Below are positions 32,134 to 54,826 of a stretch of 64,000 nt of DNA, piece by piece (positions within the stretch are counted from its first letter, which is position 1; each line of letters starts with the position of its first letter). Below the pieces are notes generated by a model. That model did not search any database and was not told where the DNA came from. It saw only the letters and a list, made by a program, of their open reading frames with translations. Position numbers and translations under genes: made by a program. Origin of the DNA: Nansenia antarctica (taxonomy: Eukaryota > Chordata > Actinopteri > Argentiniformes > Microstomatidae); the NCBI GenBank assembly GCA_963989245.1, contig OZ022345.1, positions 39,547,144-39,611,143 on the forward strand. Direction: 5' to 3'.

Positions 32134-33249
32134 CTCTACACCTATGACTTCACCCCCGTCCACCCCAGCAACTCCATCGTAAAGTTTGCAGACGACACCA
32201 CCGTGGTGGGCTGCATCTCGGGGGGGGACGAGGCGGCGTACAGGGATGAGGTAGAGCAACTGAGCAAGCTGTGCAAGGTTAACAACCTGCTGCTGAACAA
32301 GTCAAAGACCCAGGAAATCATCGTGGACTTCAGGAGGAAAAAGTCAGAGATCCAGCCCCTGCTCATCGACGGAGAGAGCGTGGAGAGAGTCTCAACCCTC
32401 CGATTCCTGGGGGTGCACATACAGGATGACCTGTCCTGGGAGAACAACACAACAGCCACCATCAAGAAGGCACAACAGCGGCTCTACATCCTGAGAGTCC
32501 TCAGGAAGGAACACAGCAAGCAGGAGATACAGGTGACCTTCTACCGCGGCGCAGTGGAGAGCATCCTCACCTACGGCATCTGCAACTGGTTCTCCAGCTG
32601 CACAACCGCGGAGAGAAATGCGCTACAGAGAGTCGTGAGAACAGCCCAGAAGACCACCGGCGCCCCACTCCCCTCTCTGGAAGAGCTGTACAACACACGC
32701 TGTCTCAGGAAGGCCTCCAAGATCTCCAGAGACCCAACCCACCCTGGGTACGAACACTTTACCCGGCTGCCCTCGAAAAGGCGGTACAGGACCATGGCCG
32801 CAAGGACAAACAGACTGAAGAACAGCTTCTACCCCAGGGCCATCCAGGCCCTGAACACAGCAAAGACCTAGGTTCTGGGCCCTGGACAGTCTGGACGGAT
32901 TGATGGCAGCTGCTGGACTGAAAAAATCAGGTGTAGTGCTGAGGCACAAATATGTACATTTCAAGCCTGCAAACAGCGACACTTTAAATGAATGTGCAAT
33001 AACACTGTGCAATATGACAACCCTAGTCGTCTATCTGTACAGTATAGTATAGTGGATAGTGTACATAGCCTTTATTTATGTAAACCAGCTCCTTCCCTTG
33101 TGCTTTTTTTAGTTTTTTTTTTCTTTCCTAACACCAGGGGAGCCACTCCTCCTAAATGTCGTTGTTTGGTACCTGTACTATAGCAATGACAATAAAGACC
33201 ATTCATTCATTCATATAGTGGCAACTCTGTAACACACATAGTAATACAC

Positions 33250-33272
33250 ACACACACACACACACACACACG
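33250..33272. repeat. CA microsatellite
   Basis: Eleven CA dinucleotides. Confidence 0.9.
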
Positions 33273-33444
33273 CAGTTGTGTACCTATTGGCAAATCGGTT
33301 TGTGCTCTCGGGGCTGAGCCCCCCTAAAGGTCTGATCCTAAAATCGCCCCTGGGACACATAATGAACTGTACACAAAATATTTTCCAAGGCTTAATGTGA
33401 TTTTTACTACCACTGTAGGCCTACTTAACCTCTTCTTATCCACC

Positions 33445-33880
33445 TCATTTTCTGCTCGAAAGGACATGCCCACAGTGAATATAGAATATCTCCACAATCA
33501 CAAGGGCCTTCATAATGACCTTGTTATCAAATGAAAGCTAACACCTGTGGGGTGGCTGTAGAAGTGTCCGAATCAAAATCTATGTTACTGTGTCAGAGTA
33601 AATAGAGCTAGAACATTATAAAACATCTCAAATTCAGTCTCCGTCTAAAAAAACAACAGCTTTTACAGTGAATATCACATTGGAAACCTGATAACCAAGC
33701 CCAAATCATCTAGGAATCAGTACTCCAGGGTCTTATTAGTACTTGTGCCAAAGTTGATGCTAGTAATGTGAGCAAATGCAACTTTGTACCTGTTTTAGTA
33801 CAGGTATGTTTAGGCGGACACCTATATGTTTAGGCCATTTGGAGATATGTTGGCACCATCTTTGACCTTTGACCTTTCTC
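33445..33880. repeat. Dispersed repeat family, copy 1
   Basis: Over 400 bp (from TTTCTGCTCGAAAGGACATG to the GGCACCATC area) is about 90% identical to 46748-47150, in the same orientation. No coding capacity or TIR is seen. Family not recognised. Confidence 0.85.
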
Positions 33881-34403
33881 ATGTATCAGATTTCTTTTTT
33901 TTCTTTTTTGGATTTTTTTGAGTTGGCCGACCAATGGTATGGAAATTTGGCGTTGAAACCGGACATGACACATTCTCCAGTTGGAGAAAACTGGATGTGA
34001 CTTAGGCCGTGTTTACAGTCTCTGGAAAAAAATGGTGGCATTGTATAGCATGCAAAGTTGTGAAAAAAATGTGATATCGATGAAGAGAATTGATCGAGGT
34101 AAACTCTTTAGATCACTTTGGATCCCCATGAGGGTCCGTGGAACACTTCTGTCAAGTGAGTTTCAACCATGAAGGGTGTCATACAAAATATTATTTGCCC
34201 TTGACTGTCCCAACAGTTGAAGAGAAACAATGAAATGGCGTTGTATTTTAGTTGATTGAAATTAATGAAAATGTTACCTTATTTAACAATTTGCTCTTAA
34301 CATAAGATTAGCCAACTATAGATGCGTTGGTAACATGTTTCCAGGTTATATACAAGATAGGAAAGCTGAATGGTGATACATTTAATCCAAGCTGATGATG
34401 TTG
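33881..34403. other. No gene recognised
   Basis: AT-rich sequence upstream of the solo LTR. 33930-34015 partly resembles 47405-47475, so the dispersed repeat may extend this far. Confidence 0.4.
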
Positions 34404-34854
34404 TGTAACAAGGGTGGTGTGTGCAGCGGACGCAGGTGCGATGCAGGACAAAGTGACAACAGCAGGCAGCGGTTGAGAAGAAAACCTCTTCCTGTGCTGA
34501 ACAAGACAGAAGCCCCACAGGGAGAATGCTGCTCAAAACCATTGCGAATACCATAGACCGCACTGACACCAGGTTCTACCCAGAACCACCGGCTAGAACA
34601 GCTCACAACTCCCTGTGCAAGGCAGACAGAATAACAAACCAGGAACACATACTTACACAGAACAAACAGGGAGATCGACCAGCAGGGAGTGCCAGGAAGG
34701 GAGGACATAAATACACAAGTGCCAAACATACACAGGTGACACACATTAGTCCACAATGAGGAGGAACAGGGTGTAGTAGCGTCTCAGGCCACCAGGGGCC
34801 ACCCGAGGGAGGCACCAAGGAGTCAACAGGGAAATGGCGATCCCAACCATAACA
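34404..34854 (-). mobile_element. Solo LTR with 6-bp target duplication
   Basis: The plus-strand ends are TGTAACAAGG and CCATAACA, giving TGTTATGG...TTACA on the minus strand. Identical ATGTTG hexamers flank it (34398-34403, 34855-34860). It is 451 bp. The minus strand has a TATA-like TATTTATG. It lies 100 bp upstream of the first NXPE coding exon. Confidence 0.8.
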
Positions 34855-34969
34855 ATGTTGTATCTAAATGCAGAAAATTAATTAAGTATGTTACTGACAT
34901 ACTTTTTTTTCTTCCACCTCACTAATGCTGATTTGTTTTAAATGTCCTTGTCAGGGGGAGATCATCACC

Positions 34970-45822
<10,853 letters not shown>

Positions 45823-46415
45823 CACAGAGAGAGACATCGTTGTTATACAGGTCGGGTTATGTGTACACAAGTTGAATATCATCCATAAATGTGTGCTAAA
45901 TTTAGAAGGCGAGTGTTTCAAGGGTTGGCAGTAGCATTTTACATGATGCTCTGATGATCTTTACTCTGTATCGGCCAATACTCCATCAGTACTCTGAATC
46001 ACTATCGACAATGAAGGAGTGGTATTGATGCATTCCTAACATTGTTGATATTGCCCAATCCTAACATCAACCATCTCCCAATCTTAATACGCCTCTTGTA
46101 TCAAATCATTAGTCTCAAATTGTTAATTCCATTGTTAAATGGAATAAATACAGCCATGTTAGCGAACTGATTGGAAAAACACTGATAGAAAAAAACAAGA
46201 TTTTAATGAGATTTTGCTAGACAATGTATGCAGTACATTGATACAACATATCAATTGGATTAAGATTGTCATAGAGCAATTGTAGAATTGTATTGCAGTA
46301 CATTAAGATATATCTATCAAGGAATGTATTGAAAAAAACACATTCCTTAGACACTTCAGGTCAGTGCTCACTGCGGCCGCACCCCGTCAGCGGTTGTCTT
46401 TTTTTTTGTTCTTCA

Positions 46416-46420
<5 letters not shown>
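45823..46420 (+). other. nxpe3 3' flank / probable 3' UTR
   Basis: No further coding. An AATAAA lies at about 46143 (TGGAATAAATAC), the first clear poly(A) signal after the stop. Confidence 0.45.

Positions 46421-46489
<69 letters not shown>
46421..46489. repeat. GT microsatellite
   Basis: About 34 uninterrupted GT pairs. Confidence 0.95.
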
Positions 46490-46491
<2 letters not shown>

Positions 46492-46747
46492 CGGGCAGTG
46501 ATGCGTGGGTTGGATTTACCCACGGATCAGTCAGGTTCACGTCAATAGCAAATAATTGTTGTGGATTGGTATTGTGTTCCCTACTTTATAGGCTTAGCTC
46601 AGCTTTGATAGCCTATATACCTATACCAAATTTAAATTATAAATGCTGTGTTCATTCAGATTTTTATTCTGCTTGTTTGTGCTCATGTCTGTCCTATTGG
46701 CGGGTTCGGACCACTATAGCCAACTATGCTCCCACCATTTTTCAGGT

Positions 46748-47150
46748 TTTCTGCTCGAAATCACATGCCCACAGTGAATATAGAATATCTCCACAATCAC
46801 AAGGGCCTTCATAATGATCTGGGTATCAAATGATAGCTAACACCTGTGGGGTGGCTGTAGAAGTGTCAGAATAAATAGATCTAGAACATTGTGAAAAATC
46901 TCAAATTCACTCTCCGCCTAAAAAAACAACAGCTTTTAGAGTGAATATCAGCTTGGAAACCTGACTGAATAAGCCCAAATCATCTAGGAATCAGTACTCC
47001 AGGGTCTGATGAGTACTTGTGCCAAATGAGATGCTAGTAATGTGAGCCAATGCAACTTTGTACCTGTTTTAGTACAGGTATGTTTAGGCGGACAACCAAA
47101 TTGTGCCATTTGGAGACATTTTGGCACCATCAGTGTATCAGACTTTCTCA
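46748..47150. repeat. Dispersed repeat family, copy 2
   Basis: Matches 33445-33880. Includes CAGTGAATATAGAATATCTC and TACTCCAGGGTCT blocks. Confidence 0.85.
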
Positions 47151-48304
47151 TGTATTAAGCTTGTAAAATTGATTATATTTCATTGACATATCACTATAGG
47201 GATGAATTGCATCCAAAATCCAACTGTTTAGACTCCACCCAGCAGGGCCCTCCTACGCGGTTTTCTCGTTGGCCTCGTTTTCACCAGCTTCGTGACGAGT
47301 CGTTTATGCAGTGAATTTTCTCCCGAACCCATTGGTCCAAATGTCATGATTGACCACTCATTTGAAGCGTCAGATCATAGAATCGAGCAGAGGCGGAAAA
47401 AAATGATTTTCGAGGACCAATGATATGGAAATTCGGGGGTTCGGTTTTGCTATGTGACGTGGCTGTAAACAAGGGCTTACCGGGCACGGAAAAAACAGAT
47501 GCGGTCGTTTAGAATGGAATCTAATTAATCGTTTGCGATATAGATTAACATTATTAACATTATTATAACAATAATACTATTATTATATATTATTATTATA
47601 TACAATATAACTATTATAACAATAATGGTAATAATAATAATAATAATAATAGCAAATACAACAAAAACAATGATAGCATACAGTGGCACAGAATAGCAGC
47701 AGAAACTCAACAACATGTAAGGTAAGTGATCCTTCCTGTTCTCTTATTTTAGATCAATAATCTAGTTTGTCTTTGAGGCTTGTACAATTTCACTGGAAGT
47801 AAAAAATAATAATTCTCCATCTAGTCTCCAAGTCAAGGTAAGGCTTTATAGCCTCACTCTTGGTGTGATGGGTGGGTTTGAACCCGTGTCTCATCGAAGC
47901 ATCACAACACTGTCAACACGTCAGCATCGTTTCCTGTCCTCGCACTGTTCCTCTTTTCAGGAGACTATAGATGGATCCTTCCCCGGGGCTATTGAACGTC
48001 TCTCATCATTAATTATTAAATGTCTTATTAAACATGTCTCCCAGACAGAGAGGGGCCCTGGACCCCTATACTCTAGAAACTTGTGTAGATCTAAAAGGTT
48101 TATAGGATAGGTCTGTGGTTCCATCTGCTCTCTGATAGGCTAGGTTACACCTATCCAATCCTTTGAGATTCAGTAAATCCAACATGGCCATGGAGTACTA
48201 CCAACATATGTCTCCCTCAGGCAGCAGTTTTTATAATCTAATGTTAAATAGTGTTGATACATAATTAATCAAATAGAACAGATGGTTTATATATAGTTAT
48301 AAAT
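47151..48304. other. No gene recognised
   Basis: AT-rich, with a TTA/ATA simple repeat near 47545-47655. No supportable coding sequence. Confidence 0.5.
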
Positions 48305-50256
48305 AGTAGAGGAAGACATGACTAGTGGAGCAGAGAGAGAAGACATGACTAGTGGAGCAGAGAGAAGACATGACTAGTGGACAGAGAGAAGACATGACTA
48401 GTGGAGCAGAGAGAAGACATGACTAGTGGACAGAGAGAAGACATGACTAGTGGAGCAGAGAGAAGACATGACTAGTGGGGCAGAGAGAGAAGACATGACT
48501 AGTGGAGCAGAGAGAAGACATGACTAGTGGAGAGAGAGAAGACATGACTAGTGGACAGAGAGAAGACATGACTAGTGGAGAGAGAGAAGACATGACTAGT
48601 GGAGAGAGAGAAGACATGACTAGTGGACAGAGAGAAGACATGACTAGTGGAGCAGAGAGAGAAGACATGACTAGTGGAGAGAGAGAAGACATGACTAGTG
48701 GACAGAGAGAAGACATGACTAGTGGAGAGAGAGAAGACATGACTAGTGGAGAGAGAGAAGACATGACTAGTGGACAGAGAGAAGACATGACTAGTGGAGC
48801 AGAGAGAGAAGACATGACTAGTGGATAGAGAGAAGACATGACTAGTGGAGAGAGAGAAGACATGACTAGTGGACAGAGAGAGAAGACATGACTAGTGGAC
48901 AGAGAGAAGACATGACTAGTGGAGCAGAGAGAAGACATGACTAGTGGAGCAGAGAGAAGACATGACTAGTGGAGAGAGAGAGAAGACATGACTAGTGGAG
49001 CAGAGAGAAGACATGACTAGTGGAGCAGAGAGAGAAGACATGACTAGTGGAGCAGAGAGAAGACATGACTAGTGGAGAGAGAGAAGACATGACTAGTGGA
49101 CAGAGAGAAGACATGACTAGTGGAGAGAGAGAGAAGACATGACTAGTGGAGCAGAGAGAGAAGACATGACTAGTGGAGCAGAGAGAAGACATGACTAGTG
49201 GAGCAGAGAGAGAAGACATGACTAGTGGACAGAGAGAAGACATGACTAGTGGAGCAGAGAGAAGACATGACTAGTGGAGCAGAGAGAAGACATGACTAGT
49301 GGAGCAGAGAGAAGACATGACTAGTGGAGCAGAGAGAAGACATGACTAGTGGAGAGAGAGAAGACATGACTAGTGGAGCAGAGAGAGAAGACATGACTAG
49401 TGGAGAGAGAGAGAAGACATGACTAGTGGAGAGAGAGAGAAGACATGACTAGTGGAGAGAGAGAAGACATGACTAGTGGAGCAGAGAGAGAAGACATGAC
49501 TAGTGGAGCAGAGAGAAGACATGACTAGTGGAGCAGAGAGAAGACATGACTAGTGGAGCAGAGAGAAGACATGACTAGTGGAGCAGAGAGAAGACATGAC
49601 TAGTGGAGAGAGAGAGAGAAGACATGACTAGTGGAGCAGAGAGAGAAGACATGACTAGTGGACAGAGAGAAAACATGACTAGTGGAGAGAGAGAGAAGAC
49701 ATGACTAGTGGAGAGAGAGAGAGAGAAGACTTGACTAGTGGAGCAGAGAGAGAAGACATGACTAGTGGACAGAGAGAAGACATGACTAGTGGAGAGAGAG
49801 AGAAGACATGACTAGTGGAGAGAGAGAGAAGACATGACTAGTGGAGCAGAGAGAAGACATGACTAGTGGAGCAGAGAGAGAAGACATGACTAGTGGACAG
49901 AGAGAAGACATGACTAGTGGAGCAGAAAGAGAAGACATGACTAGTGGAGCAGAGAGAAGACATGACTAGTGGAGAGAGAGAAGACATGACTAGTGGACAG
50001 AGAGAGAAGACATGACTAGTGGAGCAGAGAGAGAAGACATGACTAGTGGAGCAGAGAGAAGACATGACTAGTGGAGCAGAGAGAAGACATGACTAGTGGA
50101 GCAGAAAGAGAAGACATGACTAGTGGACAGAGAGAGAAGACATGACTAGTGGAGCAGAAAGAGAAGACATGACTAGTGGAGCAGAGAGAAGACATGACTA
50201 GTGGAGCAGAGAGAAGACATGACTAGTGGAGCAGAGAGAAGACATGACTAGTGGAG
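48305..50256. repeat. Large minisatellite, ~20-25-bp unit
   Basis: About 80 copies of AGAGAAGACATGACTAGTGG with a variable spacer (AGCAG, AC, or AGAG). The core ACATGACTAGTGG is nearly invariant; spacer length varies by 2-bp GA steps. Open frames on both strands come from the repeat. Confidence 0.97.
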
Positions 50257-50376
50257 AAAGGATGGGAAGATCGCAAGGTGACAGTACAGAGAGATTTCCA
50301 ATGTGTTGACCTTTATCTTTCTTCTCTGACTGCAGCCCAGCCACACACACATGACTTTGATATTTGATATACACAC

Positions 50377-51897
50377 CAGGGTTTCCGTTAACCGGTAATT
50401 CCCGGACTTTGTCCGGTAAAATTTATTGAAGTCCGACAAAATGAAAACTCGTCGGACATTTATGTCCGGTGAAAATAATTCCCTCTAAGCACAATTTGAA
50501 TACAATTCGCTAAAGTTCACATTCTGATTCCTTCTATTTTAAAAAAGACGAATATATAGGCTATGTATTTCTTTTATTATTATATGATTTGACACCGGCA
50601 TGATGATGACTCCTAATGTGTAGGCTGCCTATGCGAAACAGCGGTTGTTTCCGGTGTGCGCTATAACTCGTGCACAATCGAGTCGAGGCAGAGAGGAGGA
50701 TAGCGATGTTTCTCTCTGTGATAGTGTGATTATGCAAGCCTTTTCTGAAAGGGATGAGAACCCGATTGTTTCAGCTTCTCCCAGGGAGAAAGTGGTAGAG
50801 TTACCATCCTCCCCGAGTCCTACCATACCATCCGCTGACAGCCTATCTCTCCCGGTAACCGGCGAGCGATTGCGTGTCGCTCAAGTAGCTGATCAGTCAT
50901 TAAACAAATGTTTTTTACATGCAGCTAGTGAGGAATCTGAAATAGGGGGCAACGTAGTTTATTTCCTTAACGATGGGATATTAATGCGTAAATGGTCTCC
51001 TCCTAATGCAAATGGTTGTGAGTGGAATACTGTAAAACAAGTGGTTGTGCCTGTGGGTTATAGACAACAGGTGTTATCTGTAGCACATGAGAGCCAGTGG
51101 TCAGGACATTTAGGTATAACTAAAACTTATCAGCTGATATTGAAACATTTCTTTTGGCCCGGACTGAAGGCGGATGTTGCCAAGCACTGCCGCTGTTGCC
51201 ATACTTGTCAGATGGCGGGTAAGCCTAATCAATCCATTCCACCCGCACCATTGCATCCCATTCCTGCTATAGGGGAGCCATTTGAACGTGTAATAATTGA
51301 TTGTGTTGGACCTTTGCCTAGGACTAAAAGTGGAAGTCAGTATTTGCTCACTACTATGTGCGCTGCTACTCGTTTTCCCGAAGCTGTTCGGTTGCGTAAC
51401 ATATCAGCTAAACGAAATGCGTTCCCAACCAGCGAGACCTGGTTATAGAAATGACGTTGTTTTATTGATAAAAAAAGGGTCAAACTGGAAAGAGAAAATA
51501 GAAAACTCACATTAATCCCAAACAATTTAACAAACTTCAGTTAACGTAATGTGGAGTCCGTTCATTGATCGATGCTGTCTGTTCAGTTCCCAGAGGCGCC
51601 CGTTCAGCGCTGGACATATAGCGCGCATGCGAATCATGTTATATTATTATATATTATATAGCTCGCATCTAATCGTATCGGATGAGAAATAGACATTAAA
51701 TGGCATATATAGGCCGCTACACAACAGTAATCACCGCGACAAACAGCTATATTAGATTTGGGGAAAAAAATATATAATTTTGAAAAAAAATATTTTTATT
51801 ATATTTTAATATGTCCGGAATATATCACGTTTGTCCGGTAAATCGAAATCTTCCCGGACACGATGTCCGGCGGCAATTTTTTCTAACGGAAACCCTG
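50377..51897. mobile_element. hAT-like element carrying a gypsy integrase fragment
   Basis: The ends are CAGGGTTTCCGTTA and its perfect inverse TAACGGAAACCCTG. They are flanked by ATACACAC on both sides (50369-50376 and 51898-51905), an 8-bp duplication, though in CA-rich DNA. Subterminal CCGGACA/TGTCCGG repeats occur at both ends. No transposase; the interior holds gypsy pol sequence (50645-51448). Confidence 0.85.
50645..51448 (+). pseudogene. Gypsy pol fragment: linker plus integrase N-terminal half
   Basis: The frame of 267 residues starts with an acidic linker (PVCAITRAQSSRGREE). It then reads an HHCC finger (His...His-LGITK, C-C-x-T-C) and the beginning of a DDE core, with the first Asp in IIDCVGPLP. 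It stops being integrase at RNISAK (about 51415), before the second catalytic Asp, and ends in unrelated sequence. The linker-finger arrangement is like fish Gmr1-type gypsy elements. As it lies wholly inside hAT termini, it was either captured or inserted there. Open frame without stops over 800 bp. Confidence 0.8.
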
Positions 51898-51898
51898 A

Positions 51899-51926
51899 TA
51901 CACACACACACACTAACACCATCACC

Positions 51927-52003
<77 letters not shown>
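51899..52003. repeat. CA microsatellite
   Basis: Long CA run, interrupted near 51912-51930 by TAACACCATCACCAA. Confidence 0.95.
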
Positions 52004-52019
52004 CTCACTCACTTACAGA

Positions 52020-52540
52020 TAGAATCATCCATTTTACACACACATAATTTATTGGCTGAGAAAATTTGACTAATACTGGGTATTTTTAATACATTTTTGC
52101 CAAATATTGTACAGCCATGTTGCAGATATGTGGAAAGTGTTTGTGAGTGTTGTATACAATATTATCTCTTTTCTTGTCGTTGATTAATTAATCATCCCGA
52201 CTCGTCAGATGGGTCTTTTGAAAATGTTTTTATTTGTCCTCTATGCCTCCAAAAGATACAAACCATTTTACCATTTTATAATATTAATATATTATAATTA
52301 TATTATACTGAGCTCAAAGTCTTAACATGTTTATCGAAAAAATGTATGGCTAATCAACGGATGATATAAATAAGTTACATGTTTCAGGATGCAGCGGGTC
52401 TATGGAGAGAGAGCAGTGAAGATCTGTACAGAAAACAGAATTAAGTGTAATACAATTATGACAGTTATAAAACCAACAAGACCGGGTTTATCTGATAAGC
52501 AAACATGTAAATAAACAGATCTGGTTCCTCTGTACTCCTC
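52020..52540. other. No gene recognised
   Basis: AT-rich intergenic sequence. Confidence 0.5.
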
Positions 52541-52549
52541 AACTCCCAC

Positions 52550-52564
52550 AGCGCCCTCTGGTGG
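52550..52564 (-). promoter_or_regulatory. CTCF core motif match, reverse
   Basis: AGCGCCCTCTGGTGG is the reverse complement of CCACCAGAGGGCGCT, a full match to the CTCF consensus and close to its optimum. Occupancy unknown. Confidence 0.6.
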
Positions 52565-52605
52565 CCAAACACAAAGTGCAGCAGCACATTATCGCTGTGT
52601 CCGAA

Positions 52606-52830
52606 AACAGTGTTCCCAGTGACAGCCCCAGTGTTCCCAGTGACAGCCCCAGTGTTCCCAGTGACAGCCCCAGTGTTCCCAGTGACAGCCCCAGTGTTCC
52701 CAGTGACAGTCCCAGTGTTCCCAGTGACAGTCCCAGTGTTCCCAGTGACAGCCCCAGTGTTCCCAGTGACAGTCCCAGTGTTCCCAGTGACAGTCCCAGT
52801 GTTCCCAGTGACAGCCCCAGTGTCCCATCA
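52606..52830. repeat. 21-bp minisatellite
   Basis: About 10.5 copies of GTTCCCAGTGACAGCCCCAGT; only a C/T difference (AGCCCC or AGTCCC) varies. 21 bp is a multiple of three, so all frames stay open. Confidence 0.97.
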
Positions 52831-52849
52831 CTAGTCTGCTGTACATCAG

Positions 52850-54310
52850 CGTAGCTCCTTGTGTTTACACAACTGCGATAATCCTGTATGAGCCTCATCC
52901 TGTCTCCATGGTTACACTGATAGTATACACTATCTCACCACGTCCTCTGTAAGCAAGTTGAGAGGGTTTATTCCAACGTTGCTGTGTGTGTGTGTGTCCA
53001 ATTAAAAACAACACTTTAAGGATTTATCATAATCTCATCCTGTTAGGGGATGTTGACGTCACCTCACCGTGGTTCGCCGTGTTCAAACATGGGGAAAAGC
53101 AAAATGGCGAAGACAGCACTTGGGAGTGGAATGACACTCACTAGACTTCTATCTACACCACACCTGAAGCAAGTGTTTACTTCTCTCTCAGCGAAACCCT
53201 GCCACTACTGCATTGGTTACATACAAGAATGTCAGCCTGAGTAGGTTTGAATGACATTCAAAAATATATCTACACTGAATTTCTTCCCTCTTTATACATA
53301 TTTGATATATTGGATGCAACCTGGCAGTTCCAATAACTCTGAAAATATACACTCAATATGCTCGCTCACTCACTCACTCACTCGTTCCACACAAACCAAC
53401 ACTCAACAAACCAACACTCAAGAAACATTTGGTTTGCTTCGTCATGAACATCTAATCCTGTAGAGTAGAACATTTAATCTGTTTTTGAGAGTTGAGTTGT
53501 TTCATAATCTAAACCTTTTTTTATCATGATTCATTGTTCATTTATACAACAGACAAAACATTTGCATTTTTCACATGTATTATTTTTTTTTTAAACAACC
53601 GATTGTATTTTGACATCATCCTTTAACGTCCCATCACTGAGGAGTCATTCCCTGATGTGCATGTAAGCCCTGTATGATTCGAAGATCTGAATTTGTACGA
53701 GACGATTCAGTTACAACAGCAATGTTCTAACTGAATCCACTGTGTGATCAACCTGTTACGTCAGCACATTCCAACGCGATGCCGTAGTAATGTAAGCTAT
53801 GCTACATAATCTACATCTACAACATTTGTTTATTTTCATTTGAATGTTTTATATTTGGATGCCATTCTGTCTCGAGACTTCCTGCCGTTGTAGCCCAACG
53901 GTCTGCTACGGGAGAACGACCGGTTTGCCGTATTCACTAATATGTGGGAGTGTAAAGCAGTAGTAGAGATGTTGTCGATTACGTAGCGTTGCTTAGTGAT
54001 AGTACGTTACTACGGCAACGGGTTAGGATTGTTGGAATGATGCCGTAGTCGTCCTGAACCACCGTTGCTTAAAAGTCCCTATTAACACAACAAAGCCCTC
54101 GTTAGAGGAGCAGAACCTTGGCTGACAGGTGGAAAAGGTCCCTCAGACATGAGATGCTGCTTCACAGTCAGTCGAACAGAACCTGAGCTTGGTCCGGTGC
54201 AATTTGTCACAATAAATATATATATATATATATCATGCAGCATCAGATGTCCAGTCACCTGCAGTATCCAGCATTCATGTGTCACAGGACAGCCAGCTCC
54301 AGATGCATTG
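52850..54310. other. No gene recognised
   Basis: Includes a short frame at 53050-53244 without recognisable similarity, and otherwise AT-rich unique sequence. Confidence 0.45.
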
Positions 54311-54826
54311 TCGGTTCGGAGTGGAGGAGAGGGGTGGAGGAGAGGGGGGGGTGGCGGAGAGAGAGGGGTGGAGGAGAGAGAGGGGTGGAGAGAGAGGGAT
54401 GGAGGAGAGAGAGGGGTGGAGAGAGAGAGGGATGGAGGAGAGAGAGGGGTGGAGAGAGAGAGGGGTGGAGGAGAGAGAGGGGTGGAGAGAGAGGGATGGA
54501 GGAGAGAGAGGGGTGGAGGAGAGAGAGGGGTGGAGAGAGAGAGGGGTGGAGAGAGAGAGGGGTGGAGGAGAGAGAGGGGTGGAGAGAGACGGGTGGAGGA
54601 GAGAGAGGGAAGGAGGAGAGAGAGGGGTGGAGGAGGAGAGGAGAGGTGGAAAGAGGGCTGGAGAGGAGAGAGCGGTGAAGGAGAGAAGGGTGGAGGAGGA
54701 GAGGAGAGGTGGAAAGAGGGCTGGAGAGGAGAGAGCGGTGAAGGAGAGAAGGGTGGAGGAGAAGAGGAGAGGTGGAAAGAGGGCTGGAGGAGAGAGAGAG
54801 GTGGAAGACAGAGAGGGGTGGAGTAG
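54310..54826. repeat. Polypurine minisatellite (GGAGAGAGAGGGGTGGA)
   Basis: Over 500 bp of almost pure purine on the plus strand, built from GAGAGAGGGGTGGAGGA units. A longer unit of about 63 bp (GGAGAGGTGGAAAGAGGGCTGG...) repeats at 54640-54800. Confidence 0.95.

Larger units (their letters stand above)
30285..32871 (+). pseudogene. LINE ORF2, reverse transcriptase, split by hAT
   Basis: The first half (30285-30925) carries [43 protein letters not shown] and [12 protein letters not shown]. The second half (about 32134-32871) carries the catalytic FADDT, a thumb region and the normal C-terminus ending ...ALNTAKT. They are separated exactly by the 1.2-kb hAT insertion; leaving it out, the two halves are adjacent parts of one RT. 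This is the cDNA-synthesising enzyme of the LINE. It cannot be translated as one protein now. Confidence 0.9.
28690..33225 (+). mobile_element. Near full-length LINE (Rex1-like, Jockey group)
   Basis: It starts near CCAAGATGGCGGCG (28696), carries an endonuclease-RT reading frame, and ends with a 3' UTR closing in ATGACAATAAAGACC plus an ATTC repeat at about 33185-33218. A hAT element (30926-32133) is inserted in the RT. Two compensating frameshifts lie between 29930 and 30290. A 5'-truncated inverted relative lies at 35203-37102. Confidence 0.85.

Noticed and set aside
34780..34800. CTCF-like CCACCAGGGGCC
   Set aside because: Breaks the consensus in the invariant GGC part.
48447..50065. Long open frames in the minisatellite on both strands
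   Set aside because: Produced by the repeat unit; equal openness on both strands and no start context.
53050..53244. 64-codon frame with MGKSKMAKTALGSG
   Set aside because: Short, no similarity recognised, no splice partners; kept only as unannotated sequence.
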